Shown here: positions 16,995 through 26,881 of the stretch, in pieces
Position numbering within the stretch: position 1 is the first letter of the stretch
Layout of the letters: every line of letters begins with the position of its first letter
Origin: Bog-473 sp963807775
GTDB taxonomy: Bacteria > Actinomycetota > Acidimicrobiia > Acidimicrobiales > RAAP-2
NCBI GenBank assembly: GCA_963807775.1
Contig: CAWECY010000003.1
Location: 310,001-374,000 of the forward strand
Length of the DNA stretch: 64,000 nt
Reading direction: 5' to 3'
Program-made: the position numbers and the translations under genes
The notes under the pieces: model-generated
What the model saw: only the letters and a program-made list of their open reading frames with translations
The model's database searches: none
Told to the model about the DNA's origin: nothing

Positions 16995-18170
16995 TCAGCG
17001 CAGGGACCGGGGCATGCCCAGCCCGAAGATCGCGATGAGGTCCCGCTGGATCTCGTTGGTGCCGCCCCCGAAGGTGAGGATGATCATGGAGCGCGCGTAG
17101 ATCTCCAGCCGTCCGGCGATCACGGCGGCCGGTGAGCCGCGGGTGAGGTAGCCGGCCTGTCCGAGGATCTCCATGAGCAAGCGGAAGGCCCGCAGGTAGA
17201 ACTCCGTGCCGAACACCTTGATCGACGACGCGTCGGCCACGTCGAGGTGGCCCTGGGTGGCCTGCCAGGCCACCTTCCAGTTGATGAGGCGGAGGAACTC
17301 GAGCTCGGCGTGCACACGGGCCAAGTGCTCCTGCACCCACTCCTGGTCGACCACTCGGCGACCGTCCGGCAGCTTGGTCGCCTGGGCCCACGCCCGCACG
17401 TCGGTCAGCACCCGCTCGACGATGCCGGGCGAGCACAGTGTCACCCGCTCGTGGTTGAGCTGGTTGGTGATGAGCGTCCAGCCGTTGTTCTCGCCGCCGA
17501 CCAGCGCGGTGGCCGGCACGCGCACATCCTCGTAGAAGGTGTAGTTGATGTTGTGGTCGCCCAGCAGCTTCATCGGCACCACCCGGATGCCCGGCGTGTC
17601 CATCGGCACCAGGAACATGGAGATGCCCTTGTGCTTGGGCGCGTTGGGGTCGGTCCGCGTGGCCAGCCAGATGTAGTCGGCGTCGCCCGCTAGAGAGGTG
17701 AAGATCTTCGAGCCGTTGATCACGTACTCGTCACCGTCGCGCACCGCCCGCGTGGTCAGCGAGGCCAGGTCGGTTCCCGAGTTCGGCTCCGTGTAACCGA
17801 TGCAGAAGGAGATCTCGCCGGCCAGGATCTTCGGCAAGAAGTACTCCTTCTGCTCCTGCGTACCGAAGTTCATGATGGTGGGTCCCACCGTGTTGATGGT
17901 CAACATGGGAACGGGGGCGCCACTGCGCATGCTTTCGTCGAAGAAAATGAACTGCTCAATGGCGGAGCGGCCCTGGCCGCCCCATTCGGTGGGCCACCCG
18001 ACGCCCAGCCAGCCGTCGCCGCCCATCTGCTTGACCACCTTGCGCACGGTGGGCCCGATGCCCCCGGCCTCAGACAGCTCCTGCTCGACCTCCGGCGTCA
18101 GCAGGTTCTGGTAGTAGGCGCGCAGTTCGCTCTTCAGCGCCTGCTGCTCCTCGGTGTAGGCAATCTCCAT
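16995..18170 (-). CDS. acyl-CoA dehydrogenase, FadE29-type subunit (second pair)
   Basis: A 391-residue acyl-CoA dehydrogenase resembling the ChsE2-type protein of the first operon: GYTEPNSGTDLASLTTRAVRDG, KIFTSLAGDADYIWLATRTDP and TFGGGTNEIQRDLIAIFGLGMPR. It is first in a two-gene operon with a FadE28-type partner. The start is about 80 bases from a perfect KstR-consensus palindrome that lies between it and the divergent thiolase. Regulation by the same steroid-responsive repressor as the first operon is therefore likely. Confidence 0.9.
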   Translation of the reverse strand: MEIAYTEEQQALKSELRAYYQNLLTPEVEQELSEAGGIGPTVRKVVKQMGGDGWLGVGWPTEWGGQGRSAIEQFIFFDESMRSGAPVPMLTINTVGPTIMNFGTQEQKEYFLPKILAGEISFCIGYTEPNSGTDLASLTTRAVRDGDEYVINGSKIFTSLAGDADYIWLATRTDPNAPKHKGISMFLVPMDTPGIRVVPMKLLGDHNINYTFYEDVRVPATALVGGENNGWTLITNQLNHERVTLCSPGIVERVLTDVRAWAQATKLPDGRRVVDQEWVQEHLARVHAELEFLRLINWKVAWQATQGHLDVADASSIKVFGTEFYLRAFRLLMEILGQAGYLTRGSPAAVIAGRLEIYARSMIILTFGGGTNEIQRDLIAIFGLGMPRSLR

Positions 18171-18251
18171 GCTGTCCCTCCCGGGGTGGCGGGGGCGGTG
18201 CCGGTCGTTTTCAGCGCCACGTCGTCGCCGGCCGGGTCAGGCTCGGCGCGC

Positions 18252-18265
18252 TAGAACACGTTACA
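18252..18265. promoter_or_regulatory. KstR-consensus palindrome between divergent fadE pair and thiolase
   Basis: TAGAACACGTTACA is a full match to TnnAACnnGTTnnA. It lies in the 214-base divergent promoter region and could control both directions. It shares the AACACGTT core with the chsE2 site. Confidence 0.7.
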
Positions 18266-18384
18266 TTCCGGCTCAGGAGGGCGGCCAATGCCGCACCGTG
18301 GGCGGCCGCACTACCGGCAAGTAACCTCCTATCCGCCTCGGGCAGAACCCGGGCAACACGATCGAGACCGAGGAGCCCGCCACC

Positions 18385-19589
18385 ATGCCAGAAGCCGTCA
18401 TCGTCGCCACCGGACGCACGCCCATCGGGCGGGCCAACAAGGGGTCACTGGTGGAGTGCCGGCCCGACGACCTGAGCGCCCTCGTGCTCAAGGCCGTGCT
18501 CGACAAGGTGCCGCAGCTCCCCCACGGCGAAGTGGAAGACGTCATCTTGGGCTGCGGGCAGCCGGGCGGCGAGGCCGGCTACAACGTGGCCCGCGTGGCC
18601 GCCATCCTGGCCGGCCTCGGCGATGTGCCCGGGGTGACCGTCAACCGCTACTGCTCGTCCTCGTTGCAGACCATTCGCATGGCGGCCCACGCCATCCGCG
18701 CCGGCGAGGGTGACGTGTTCATCGCGGCCGGGGTGGAGACGGTGAGCCGCTACATGAACGGAGCCTCCGACACCGGCCCGCACAATCCCGAGTTCGCCGA
18801 TGCGGAGCAGCGCACCAAGGTGCGGGCGCCCGCCGTGACCGAGCCGTGGAGCCCGCCCGAGGGCCTACCGGACGTGTACATCGCCATGGGGCAGACGGCG
18901 GAGAATGTGGCCGAGCACGAGAAGGTCAGCCGCGAGGAGATGGACGAGTTCGCGCTGCTATCGCAGACCAGGGCCGTGGAGTCCCAGGAGAATGGCTTCT
19001 TCGAGCGCGAGATCATCCCGGTGACGCTCTCCGACGGGACGGTGGTGACCAAGGACGACGGACCGCGGCCAACACGACCCTCGAAGGCCTGTCCCAGCTC
19101 AAGCCCGTGTTCCGTGAGGGCGGCACCGTTACGGCCGGCAACGCGTGCCCGCTCAACGACGGCGCCGCCGCCGTCATCGTCATGAGCGACACCAAGGCCA
19201 AGCAGCTCGGCCTCACCCCGTTGGCGCGCATCGTGGCCAGCGGCGTCTCGGGGCTCAACCCCGAGATCATGGGCCTGGGCCCGATCGACGCCTGCCGCCA
19301 GGTGCTGAAGCGGGCCAACATGACGATTGAGGACATCGACCTGGTCGAGATCAACGAGGCCTTCGCCGCCCAGGTGATCCCCTCGGCCAAGCACCTCCGG
19401 ATCAGCTGGGACAAGCTCAACGTGAAGGGCGGCGCCATCGCGCTCGGCCACCCGTTCGGCCAGACGGGCGCGCGGATCATGACAACCTTGCTCAACGCGC
19501 TCGAGGACACCGGCAAGACGATCGGGCTCGAGTCGATGTGCGTCGGCGGTGGCCAGGGCATGGCAATGATCGTCGAGCGTCTCAACTGA
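18385..19589 (+). CDS. FadA3-like thiolase (acetyl-CoA acyltransferase), frameshift near 19067
   Basis: A beta-ketothiolase that cleaves 3-ketoacyl-CoA. Nucleophile C90 is in NRYCSSSLQT, the base His is in GGAIALGHPFG, and the second Cys is in MCVGGGQGMAM. It resembles mycobacterial FadA3 along its length. The frame breaks after DDGPR: one base is missing (family GPRAxTT would need one more G in the CGCGG run), and the rest continues as NTTLEGLSQLKPVF. Both halves are otherwise perfect, so a sequence error is likely. It is divergent from the second acyl-CoA dehydrogenase pair across a KstR-like site, giving dehydrogenation and thiolysis steps in one control unit. Confidence 0.88.
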
Positions 19590-19685
19590 GCCCGACTCCC
19601 CGAATGATCCGGGTGGCACCAGTAAGCTCGCCAGCTTGTTCGGGCAAAGCGCGCCGCCCGGAGACGACGTGAATTCGGAGGTGTA

Positions 19686-20681
19686 GTGCCCAAGAAGGAG
19701 GCGGCAGGCTGGCGGCAAGCTGCCGGTCGGATCCCCGCCGTGGACCGCGCCATCCGCAAGCTGCGCCGCAGTGACGAGATCGCCGCCCTGCGCCAGCAGG
19801 TGGCCGACCGCGACCTCGCGCTGGCTCAGCGCATCGAGGTCGAAGAGGGATGCCTGCCGTTCCTCTCCTGGCGCCCGCCTGGGCACTTCTACTCAGTGAT
19901 ACCCGACATGGGCGAAATCCTCGCTCAGGGCAACCGGATCTTCGCCAAGCCGGACCGGTTGAACGGAATCGACCTCAACGCCGAGGCGCAGCTCGAGCTC
20001 TTCAAGGCGTTAGCACCGCTGGCCACCGACGTCGCGTTCAACCAACAGCCGCAGGAGGACCAGCGCTACTACCTCGACAACCCCTCGTACGGCATCGGCG
20101 ACGCCTCCATCGCCCAGGCCTTCCTGCGGCACCTGCGGCCGGCGCGCTATCTCGAGGTGGGGTCAGGATGGACGACGGCGCTGGCTCTCGACACGAACGA
20201 CCGCTGGCTCGACGGCCGGACCCGCATCACCTGCATTGAGCCTTACCCCTATGACCTGCGCAAGCTCCTGAGGCCCGGCGATCCCGTCGAGGTCGTAGAG
20301 CTGCCCGTACAGGCGGTGGAACTCGAACGGTTCGCGGAGCTCGAGCCCGACGACATCCTCTTCATCGACTGCTCCCACGTCGTGAGGACGGGTAGCGATG
20401 CTGCGCACCTCATCACACGTGTGCTGCCCGTCGTGCCCCGCGGGGTCTACGTGCACCTCCACGACATCTTCTGGCCCTTTGAATATCCGGAGGCATGGAT
20501 TGAGGAGGGGCGGACCTGGAGCGAGGCCTACCTGCTCCATGCCTTCATGGCGTTCAACTCCGCCTACGAGATCGTCCTTTGGAACGACTGGCTCGTGCAC
20601 GCGCACCGGGACCTCGCCGTGCGAGAGGTGCCCGGTCTGGCCGAGAACGCCGGCGGCGCCATCTGGCTCCGTCGGCGCTGA
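19686..20681 (+). CDS. class I SAM-dependent methyltransferase-like protein
   Basis: A 331-residue protein. Residues 1-50 are a basic helical leader. The core has YLEVGSGWTTALALD (motif I), CIEPYPY and DDILFIDCSHVVRTGSD, as in methyltransferase_24-type enzymes of glycan and secondary metabolism clusters. GGAGGT lies just before the GTG start. It is convergent with the sugar-phosphate isomerase. It contains a rare TTA codon at codon 109 (20010-20012). The acceptor is unknown; similar proteins often modify sugars or lipids during surface glycan synthesis. Confidence 0.75.
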   Translation: MPKKEAAGWRQAAGRIPAVDRAIRKLRRSDEIAALRQQVADRDLALAQRIEVEEGCLPFLSWRPPGHFYSVIPDMGEILAQGNRIFAKPDRLNGIDLNAEAQLELFKALAPLATDVAFNQQPQEDQRYYLDNPSYGIGDASIAQAFLRHLRPARYLEVGSGWTTALALDTNDRWLDGRTRITCIEPYPYDLRKLLRPGDPVEVVELPVQAVELERFAELEPDDILFIDCSHVVRTGSDAAHLITRVLPVVPRGVYVHLHDIFWPFEYPEAWIEEGRTWSEAYLLHAFMAFNSAYEIVLWNDWLVHAHRDLAVREVPGLAENAGGAIWLRRR

Positions 20682-20683
20682 GG

Positions 20684-21743
20684 TCAATGCCCGTAGGTCT
20701 CGACGTGCGTCTCGTCGATGGCCGGCGTGGGTCCGGGATCGACGCCTTCTTTGCCGGCCAGATGCAGCGAAACCAGCTCGCCCAACAGGGCCAGGTCGAA
20801 GAAGCGACACACGTCGTCGTCACCCTGCGCTGAGACATCGATGACGTCGGCCATCACTTCCTCGGTGGCGGCGGTCACCGCCTCGACGAGCGCGGCCGTG
20901 CCCTCGCTCTCGCCACCATGGCGGAGCAGCACGAGGGACAGCACCTGGCGCGTGACGTCACCTCCCTGGCCCCAGCCCGCCACTTCGTCGTAGGCGAGGG
21001 CAGGCAGTTCGGACGCGAAGGCGGGGGCCTTGGCGTTGCAGTTGACCCGCTGCTTCCACCATCGGGCGGCGGTGGCGCCGATGCCCGACGACCCGTAGAT
21101 CAACGGGACCGTGCGTCCGATGCGGCGTGCCACCTCTTCGGCCGGGCCGCCGGGGACGAGGAAGGCGTCGCGACGCGCCGCCAGCTCGCCGGCCGCCGAC
21201 TTGAGCGACGGGGCCAGGTCGGCCGACACGCCGCAGTGCGCCAGCACGACCAGCGGGGCCACCACGAGCCCGGGCAATGGCGTGCGCCCCGAGGGGGTGG
21301 CGGTGACGCCGGGGAGCCAGACGGCACGGCCCGAACTGGCGGCGGCCAGCCCGGCCAGCGCGTCGTCGGGACCCCCGCCGACCGCCACCATGCGGGCACC
21401 CCGCTCGATGGCAGTGGCGGCCGCCGCCAAGGTCTCGGGGGTGCGACCGGTGTCGGACACCGCGAAGACCAACACGTCGGCGCCGACGAACGCCGGCACC
21501 TCGGCGGAGTGCCCCAGCCAGAGCGGCACCGTGAGCCGAGCTGCCGCCAGCGCCGCCAAAGCCCCGCAGGCCGTGGCCGCCACGCCCAGCCCGTAGGCGG
21601 CCACGGCGCGGCACGGGCCTGGCGGCACCGAGCGACGAACGGACGACGTCCTCAGCCAGATCGACCGCGGCGGCCAGCTGCTCAGGCAGCGCGGCCGCGG
21701 CGTCCCAGGCGCCCAGCGTGTCGAGATAGGGAGAGTCGCTCAC
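20684..21743 (-). CDS. bifunctional phosphoglucose/phosphomannose isomerase-like SIS protein, frameshifted
   Basis: A SIS-domain isomerase of the Pfam PGI/PMI C-terminal type, expected to interconvert fructose-6-P with glucose-6-P or mannose-6-P. The N-terminus SDSPYLDTLGAWDAAAALPEQ is in one frame. After VVRSSLG the frame shifts near 21635 (one extra or two missing bases) and the protein continues GPCRAVAAYGLGVAATACG. The later block AVSDTGRTPET is the SIS sugar-binding loop, and VNCNAKAPAFASELPALAYDEVAGW is the PGI/PMI signature. The GTG start overlaps the Trm112-like stop as GTGA. It is last in a coupled operon with phosphomannomutase, a logical pair for GDP-mannose supply. Confidence 0.82.
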
Positions 21744-21982
21744 CCCTCGGCCGGGCCGGTGGCCCGCACCTTGTCCTTGTCGGCCTTCGCCATCAGCCGC
21801 TCGTGCTCGCCATCGCCGACGTCGACCGCCTCGTCGACCAGCAGCACGGGCACCCCGTCGACCACGGCATAGCTCTTGTGCAGGCGCGGGTTGTAGAGGA
21901 CGTCCTCGTCCTCGAACCACAGCAGCGGCCCCTTGTCGATCGGGCAGGCGAGGACGTCGAGCAACAGCGGGTCAAGGGTCAT
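21740..21982 (-). CDS. Trm112-like small protein
   Basis: An 80-residue protein of the Trm112p-like family: DPLLLDVLACPIDKGPLLWF, then LYNPRLHKSYAVVDGVPVLLVDEA. The zinc cysteines of Trm112 are mostly absent here (CPID instead of CPxC), a variant I recall from other actinobacteria. Trm112-type proteins act as partners of methyltransferases or other enzymes; in actinomycetes this one is often found between phosphomannomutase and the SIS isomerase, as here. The ATG overlaps the upstream TGA and is preceded by GGAAGG. Confidence 0.85.
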   Translation of the reverse strand: MTLDPLLLDVLACPIDKGPLLWFEDEDVLYNPRLHKSYAVVDGVPVLLVDEAVDVGDGEHERLMAKADKDKVRATGPAEG

Positions 21983-23355
21983 GGATGGGCTCCTTCCTGA
22001 GCTTTTGCATTGGCCGCGATGAGCGCCTGCACCTCGGCCACGTACGCCGCACACAGCTCGGGCGTCTTCGCCTCGACGTTGAGGCGCAGCAGCGGCTCGG
22101 TGTTGGAGGGACGGACGTTGTACCACCAGTCGCCGTGGTCGACGGTGAGCCCGTCCAAGAGGTCGATCGACGCCCCCCGGGCCTGTTCTGCCTCGGCGAT
22201 GGCGGCGACGGTGGCAGCAGGGCTGACCACCTCGGTGTTGATCTCGCCCGAGTCGGCATAGCGCTTGTAGGGCTCGAGCATGGCGGAGAGCGACTCGCCG
22301 CTGCGGCTCAGCAGCTCGAGCACGATGAGCGCCGTGATGATGCCCGAGTCGGCGCGAAAGTTGTCGCGGTAGTAGTAGTGCCCCGAGTGCTCGCCGCCGA
22401 AGACGGCGCCCGTCTCGGCCATGACCTGCTTGATGATGGAGTGGCCCACCCGGGTGCGCACGGCGGTGCCGCCCATCTCGGTGATCACCTCAGGCACGAC
22501 GTGGGAGCAGATGAGGTTGTAGAGGACAGTCTCTCCGGGATGCTTGGTCAGCATGGAGCTAGCCACCAGCGCCGTGGTCAGCGAGCCCGACACCGGCTCC
22601 GCCTTCTCGTCGACGAGGAAGACACGGTCGGCATCGCCGTCGAAGGCCAGGCCGATGTCGGCGCCCTCCGCCAGCACGGCCTCCCTGAGGGGGATCAGGT
22701 TCTCGGGCTGGATGGGATCGGCGGGGTGGTTGGGGAAGTTCCCATCGAGCTCGGGGAACAAGATCTCCACGTCGAAGGGCAGGCGATCGAAGACGATGGG
22801 CACGACGAGGCCGCCCATGCCGTTGGCGGTGTCGGCCACCACCTTGAGCCGGCGCAGCGACCCGACGTCGACGAACGAGATCACGTGGTCGGCCCACTCG
22901 TGGAGCAAGTCGAGCTGGCGGCGCTGCCCGGTCGGCGGACCGGCCGGCTCGCCGAGCAGCTTCTCGGCGGTCGTCTCGATCTCGATCAACCCGGTGTCGC
23001 GGCCGATCGGACGGGCCCCGGACAGGCAGAGCTTCAGCCCGTTGTAACGAGCGGGGTTGTGCGACGCCGTGAACATGGCGCCGGGGGCGTCGAGATGCCC
23101 GGAGGCGAAGTACAAGAAGTCGGTCGAGGCCAGGCCGAGATCGGTCACGTCCACGCCCTCGGCGCGCACGCCATCGGAGAAGGCGGCCGACAGCTCGACG
23201 CCCGACGGGCGCATGTCGCGGGCGATCAGGATCTCGGGGGCGTCGGCGAACCGGGCCATGGCGCGCCCGATGGCCCGGCACATGTCGGCATCGAGTTGGT
23301 CGGGCACGGTCCCGCGCACGTCGTACGCCTTGAAGACCTGGTCCATGCGGCTCAC
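21979..23355 (-). CDS. manB: phosphomannomutase/phosphoglucomutase
   Basis: A 458-residue alpha-D-phosphohexomutase that would convert mannose-6-P to mannose-1-P (or the glucose pair). The phosphoserine loop TASHNPARYNGLK gives S98. The metal loop is FDGDADRVFLVDE, the sugar loop is FGGEHSGHYYYRD, and the phosphate-binding C-terminus is RPSNTEPLLRLNVE. It heads the coupled operon with the Trm112-like and isomerase genes. The start is a GTG; an ATG three codons later is nearly as good. The mannose-1-P product fits the guanylyltransferase-like gene at 43695-44771. Confidence 0.92.
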   Translation of the reverse strand: MSRMDQVFKAYDVRGTVPDQLDADMCRAIGRAMARFADAPEILIARDMRPSGVELSAAFSDGVRAEGVDVTDLGLASTDFLYFASGHLDAPGAMFTASHNPARYNGLKLCLSGARPIGRDTGLIEIETTAEKLLGEPAGPPTGQRRQLDLLHEWADHVISFVDVGSLRRLKVVADTANGMGGLVVPIVFDRLPFDVEILFPELDGNFPNHPADPIQPENLIPLREAVLAEGADIGLAFDGDADRVFLVDEKAEPVSGSLTTALVASSMLTKHPGETVLYNLICSHVVPEVITEMGGTAVRTRVGHSIIKQVMAETGAVFGGEHSGHYYYRDNFRADSGIITALIVLELLSRSGESLSAMLEPYKRYADSGEINTEVVSPAATVAAIAEAEQARGASIDLLDGLTVDHGDWWYNVRPSNTEPLLRLNVEAKTPELCAAYVAEVQALIAANAKAQEGAHP

Positions 23356-23413
23356 GGGGCACCACCATAGAAGGCGCCGCGGCGCGCCCTGACCGGAGAC
23401 GGGTCCGGACGCC

Positions 23414-24472
23414 TCAGTGGAAGATCAACCCGTTGCCCGAGTGCAGGATGGCCACGATGGCGACCAGGTTGAAGGTGCCGTGGGCGACCATGTTCATGCC
23501 CAAACGCCCGGTGCGGTAGGAGATCGCGGCCAGGACCACGCCGAAGAAGGCCAGGCCGGCCAGCTGGATCCACTCGCCGTGGGCCAGGCCGAACAGGAGC
23601 CCGTCGACGATGACCGCCACCACGACTCCGGCGCCGCGGGCGCGGCCGGCGGCCCCGATCGGCGTGAAGACCCGGACCAACCCCTTGAGCAGAAGCCCGC
23701 GGAAGAACAGCTCCTCCATGGCGGGGGCGAAGACGACCACGGCCAGGGCGATGATGACGAAGCCGCCGCCGTGGGAACTGCCGGTCAGGCGCGTCGAGGG
23801 CCCGTTGAAGTTGTGGATGTCGTGCTGGAACGGCGCGTACATCAGGGCGACGCAGATCTGGCCGCCGATGCCGAACGCGATGCCGAGCAGGTCGATCCAG
23901 CGGAAGCGCAGGCCGAGGTCGCGGCGGAAGTTGCGCGTGCCCTGGGTGCGGCTGGCCAGCCAGGGCGCGCCGATGAAGCCGATCCACAGGCCGAGCAGGG
24001 TGGCCACCACGTACCACTCGGGCGGGACGGCCTCGGACGCGATCTGCGACAGCTGGCGCGCGTCCTTGCCGGCGACGGTGCCGGCGACGACGCCGAAGAT
24101 GGCCGCCCCGACCTGGCCGACGACGAACCCGGCCAGGGCGTAGACGATCCACATCCAGCCGTGGTGCTTGGTCTGCGGGGGGACCCACGGCGTATCGAGG
24201 AAGGGGGCGTTGGCCTCCTGGGGCGGTGGCGGGGGCGGCGCCGCGCCGGGGAACGAGCCCGCCGGGAAGGGCGCCGCCGGGTACGGGGCGTAGGGGGGCG
24301 GGGCGGCGCCGGCGGGGGCGGCCGCCACCCAGGACGGCGCAGGTGGGGGCGGCGGTGGCGGCAGGTCCCGCATCCACTCCTCCGGCACGTAGCCGGCCGG
24401 GACCGGGCCGGGGGGCTGCGCGGGCGCCCCCGCCGGGCCGGGGTCCGGCGCGCCGGACTCGGTGTCGGCCAT
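23414..24472 (-). CDS. CPBP-family intramembrane metalloprotease
   Basis: A 352-residue protein. Residues 1-90 are a Pro/Ala-rich, disordered cytoplasmic arm with PPPPPP runs. About seven membrane helices follow. The CPBP (Abi) motifs are in order: EELFFRG, FGLAHG and HGTFN. Bacterial members are predicted glutamate proteases of the prenyl-endopeptidase type; substrates are unknown. The internal ATG is preferred over a longer reading with an atypical leader. It is divergent from ftsH, with about 110 bases between the two starts. Confidence 0.87.
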   Translation of the reverse strand: MADTESGAPDPGPAGAPAQPPGPVPAGYVPEEWMRDLPPPPPPPAPSWVAAAPAGAAPPPYAPYPAAPFPAGSFPGAAPPPPPPQEANAPFLDTPWVPPQTKHHGWMWIVYALAGFVVGQVGAAIFGVVAGTVAGKDARQLSQIASEAVPPEWYVVATLLGLWIGFIGAPWLASRTQGTRNFRRDLGLRFRWIDLLGIAFGIGGQICVALMYAPFQHDIHNFNGPSTRLTGSSHGGGFVIIALAVVVFAPAMEELFFRGLLLKGLVRVFTPIGAAGRARGAGVVVAVIVDGLLFGLAHGEWIQLAGLAFFGVVLAAISYRTGRLGMNMVAHGTFNLVAIVAILHSGNGLIFH

Positions 24473-24583
24473 CGACACGACGTTACCGGCGCCCAGGGTG
24501 GGCCCAGCGTGCAGGCAGGGCCGCACGGTGGCCCCGGGCCAGGGCGGTCACCAATAACCAGGGTCGGCGCCTAGCATGGTCGG

Positions 24584-26754
24584 GTGACCCCGCAGCGCAC
24601 GGACAAGCCTTCGAGCCGCCCGAACGCGCCCAGCGGGCCCGAGGGAGGCCCCCCGCAAGGGGCGCCGCCGACCGGGCAGAGCTACCGCTGGCTGTGGGGG
24701 GTCCTCGCCATCGGGATCGTGGCCATCCTGCTGGCGGTGGGGACGATCAAGACCAGCAACGCCAAGTCGATCACCTACACGAAGTACCTGCAGGACGTGA
24801 CCTCCCGCCAGGTCGACACGGCCCAGATCTCCAATTCCACCGGCGAGATCACGGGCAAGCTCAAGGACGGGACGAGCTACACGGTCCAGGGGCCCAGCCC
24901 GTCCCTGCCGGACGACGTCACCACCATGCGCAACGACGGCGTCCAGGTCAGCTTCCCGACGCCGTCCTCCAACCTGCTCGACGACCTCCTCCCCTACATC
25001 TTCATCATCGCCATCGGAGCGGCCTTCATCTACTTCATCGGCCGCCAGACCCAGGGCCAGATGTCGGGGATCATGTCGATCGGCCGCTCCAAGGCGAAGA
25101 CCTTCAGCAGCGACCGGCCCACCACCACCTTCGACGACGTGGCCGGCTACACCGGGGTCAAGCAGGAGATCAGCGAGGTGGTCGACTTCCTCAAGACGCC
25201 GGCCCGCTTCAAGGAGATCGGCGCCAAGATCCCCAAGGGCGTCCTGCTGGTCGGCCCCCCGGGGACGGGCAAGACGCTGCTGGCCCGGGCCGTGGCCGGC
25301 GAGGCCGGGGTGCCGTTCCTGTCGGTCAGCGGCTCGGACTTCATGGAGATGTTCGTCGGCGTCGGGGCCAGCCGGGTGCGTGACCTCTTCCAGACGGCGC
25401 GCAAGCAGGCGCCGGCCATCATCTTCGTCGACGAGATCGACTCCATCGGCCGCAAGCGCGGCGCCGGCCTGGGCGGCGGCCACGACGAGCGCGAGCAGAC
25501 CCTGAACCAGATGCTCTCGGAGATGGACGGGTTCGACACCGCCGAGGGCGTCGTGATGATCGCGGCCACCAACCGGCCCGACATCTTGGACCCGGCGCTG
25601 CTGCGGCCCGGGCGCTTCGACCGCCAGATCGTCGTCCCGCTGCCCGACCTCGAGGAGCGCCTGCCCATCCTGCAGGTGCACTGCAAGGGCAAGCGCATGG
25701 TCGTCCGACGTCGACCTCGACGTGGTGGCGCGGGGCACGCCGGGCATGAGCGGTGCCGACCTGGCCAACCTGGTCAACGAGGCGGCGCTGCACGCCGTGC
25801 GCCGGGGCAGCCTCGACATCGCCATGGCGGACTTCGAGACCGCCCGCGACCGGGTGCTGCTGGGCCAGCGCCGCGAGTCCATGGTGCTCTCGGAGGCCGA
25901 GAAGGAGCGCATCGCCTACCACGAGGGCGGCCACGCCGTGCTGGCCTACGTGCTCGAGGACGCCGACCCGGTGCACAAGGTGACGATCCTGCCGACCGGC
26001 ATGGCGCTGGGCGTCACCCAGCAGCTGCCGATGGAGGAGCGGCACATCCACCCGCGGACGTACATCGAGGACGCGCTCTGCGTCCGCATGGGCGGGCGCG
26101 TGCGCCGAGCTGCTCGTCTACGGCGACCTCTCGACCGGCGCCGCCAACGACCTCGTCGGCAACACCGAGCTGGCCCGCAAGATGGTGCGCGAGTGGGGCA
26201 TGAGCGACGCCATCGGCCCGATGGCCTGGGGCTCGCAGGGCCAGGTCTTCCTGGGCGAGGACCTCATGCACACGCGCGACTACTCCGAGGACACCTCCAA
26301 GGTCATCGACGAGGAGGTCGAGCGCATCCTGCGCGTCGAGGAGCAGCGGGCCACCGAGATCCTGACCAAGCACCGCGGCGGGCTCAACGCCATCGCCCGC
26401 GCCCTGCTCGACAACGAGATCATCGACGGCGCCGAGGTGGGCCGCCTGGTCGACGAGGCCTACGGCTCGCCCGTGCACACCGAGGGCGCCAAGTCGGTGC
26501 CGCACTTCCACGCCGCGGCCATCAGCCCCAACGGCGGCCTGGGCAACGGGGCGGGCGCCGGTACTGGCAACGGTCACGGGCCGATCGAGGAGAGCGACCC
26601 GGTCGGCGTGCCGGCCGCCGCCCCGGCCCCGCCGACGTCCTCGTCCACCGGCCTTCCGCCGGCCGCCCCCGCCCTGGCCGCCGCCGGCCGACCCGGCCGA
26701 CGGCCGGACGCCCGAGGGCCCCGCCGGGCGCTGATTGGCCGTCGAGGGACTTGA
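24584..26754 (+). CDS. ftsH: FtsH AAA+ membrane zinc protease, two frameshifts
   Basis: ATP-dependent membrane protease that degrades misfolded or short-lived membrane proteins. Order: disordered Pro/Gly-rich leader, membrane helix about 35-53, external domain, second helix about 129-150, AAA module with Walker A GPPGTGKT (224-231), Walker B IIFVDEID, and the SRH TNRPDILDPALLRPGRFDR, then the HEGGH zinc site. The frame breaks twice, each time by one extra base: near 25700 (after CKGKRM, continuing SSDVDLDVVARGTPGMSG) and near 26100 (after MGGR, continuing CAELLVYGDLSTGAANDL). Both rejoined sequences match the family exactly. FtsH is generally important, so two sequence errors are more likely than a pseudogene. 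The tail is Ala/Pro-rich and ends with a basic stretch. Confidence 0.9.
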
Positions 26755-26881
26755 GGAGGCCCCTCGGGGACTCTTTCAGAAAGGCTTGACCGGGTCCCGG
26801 CTCGGTGGTCGTGGTCCCGGCTGAGCTGGGCCGCACGACCGATCGAACCAAACCGGTCCCCGCAGCGTCGTACTGGGGGAT

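Noticed and set aside
25690..26110. Programmed frameshifting in ftsH
   Set aside because: No slippery heptamer or downstream structure is evident, both breaks need a base skipped, and many other genes here show the same kind of break.
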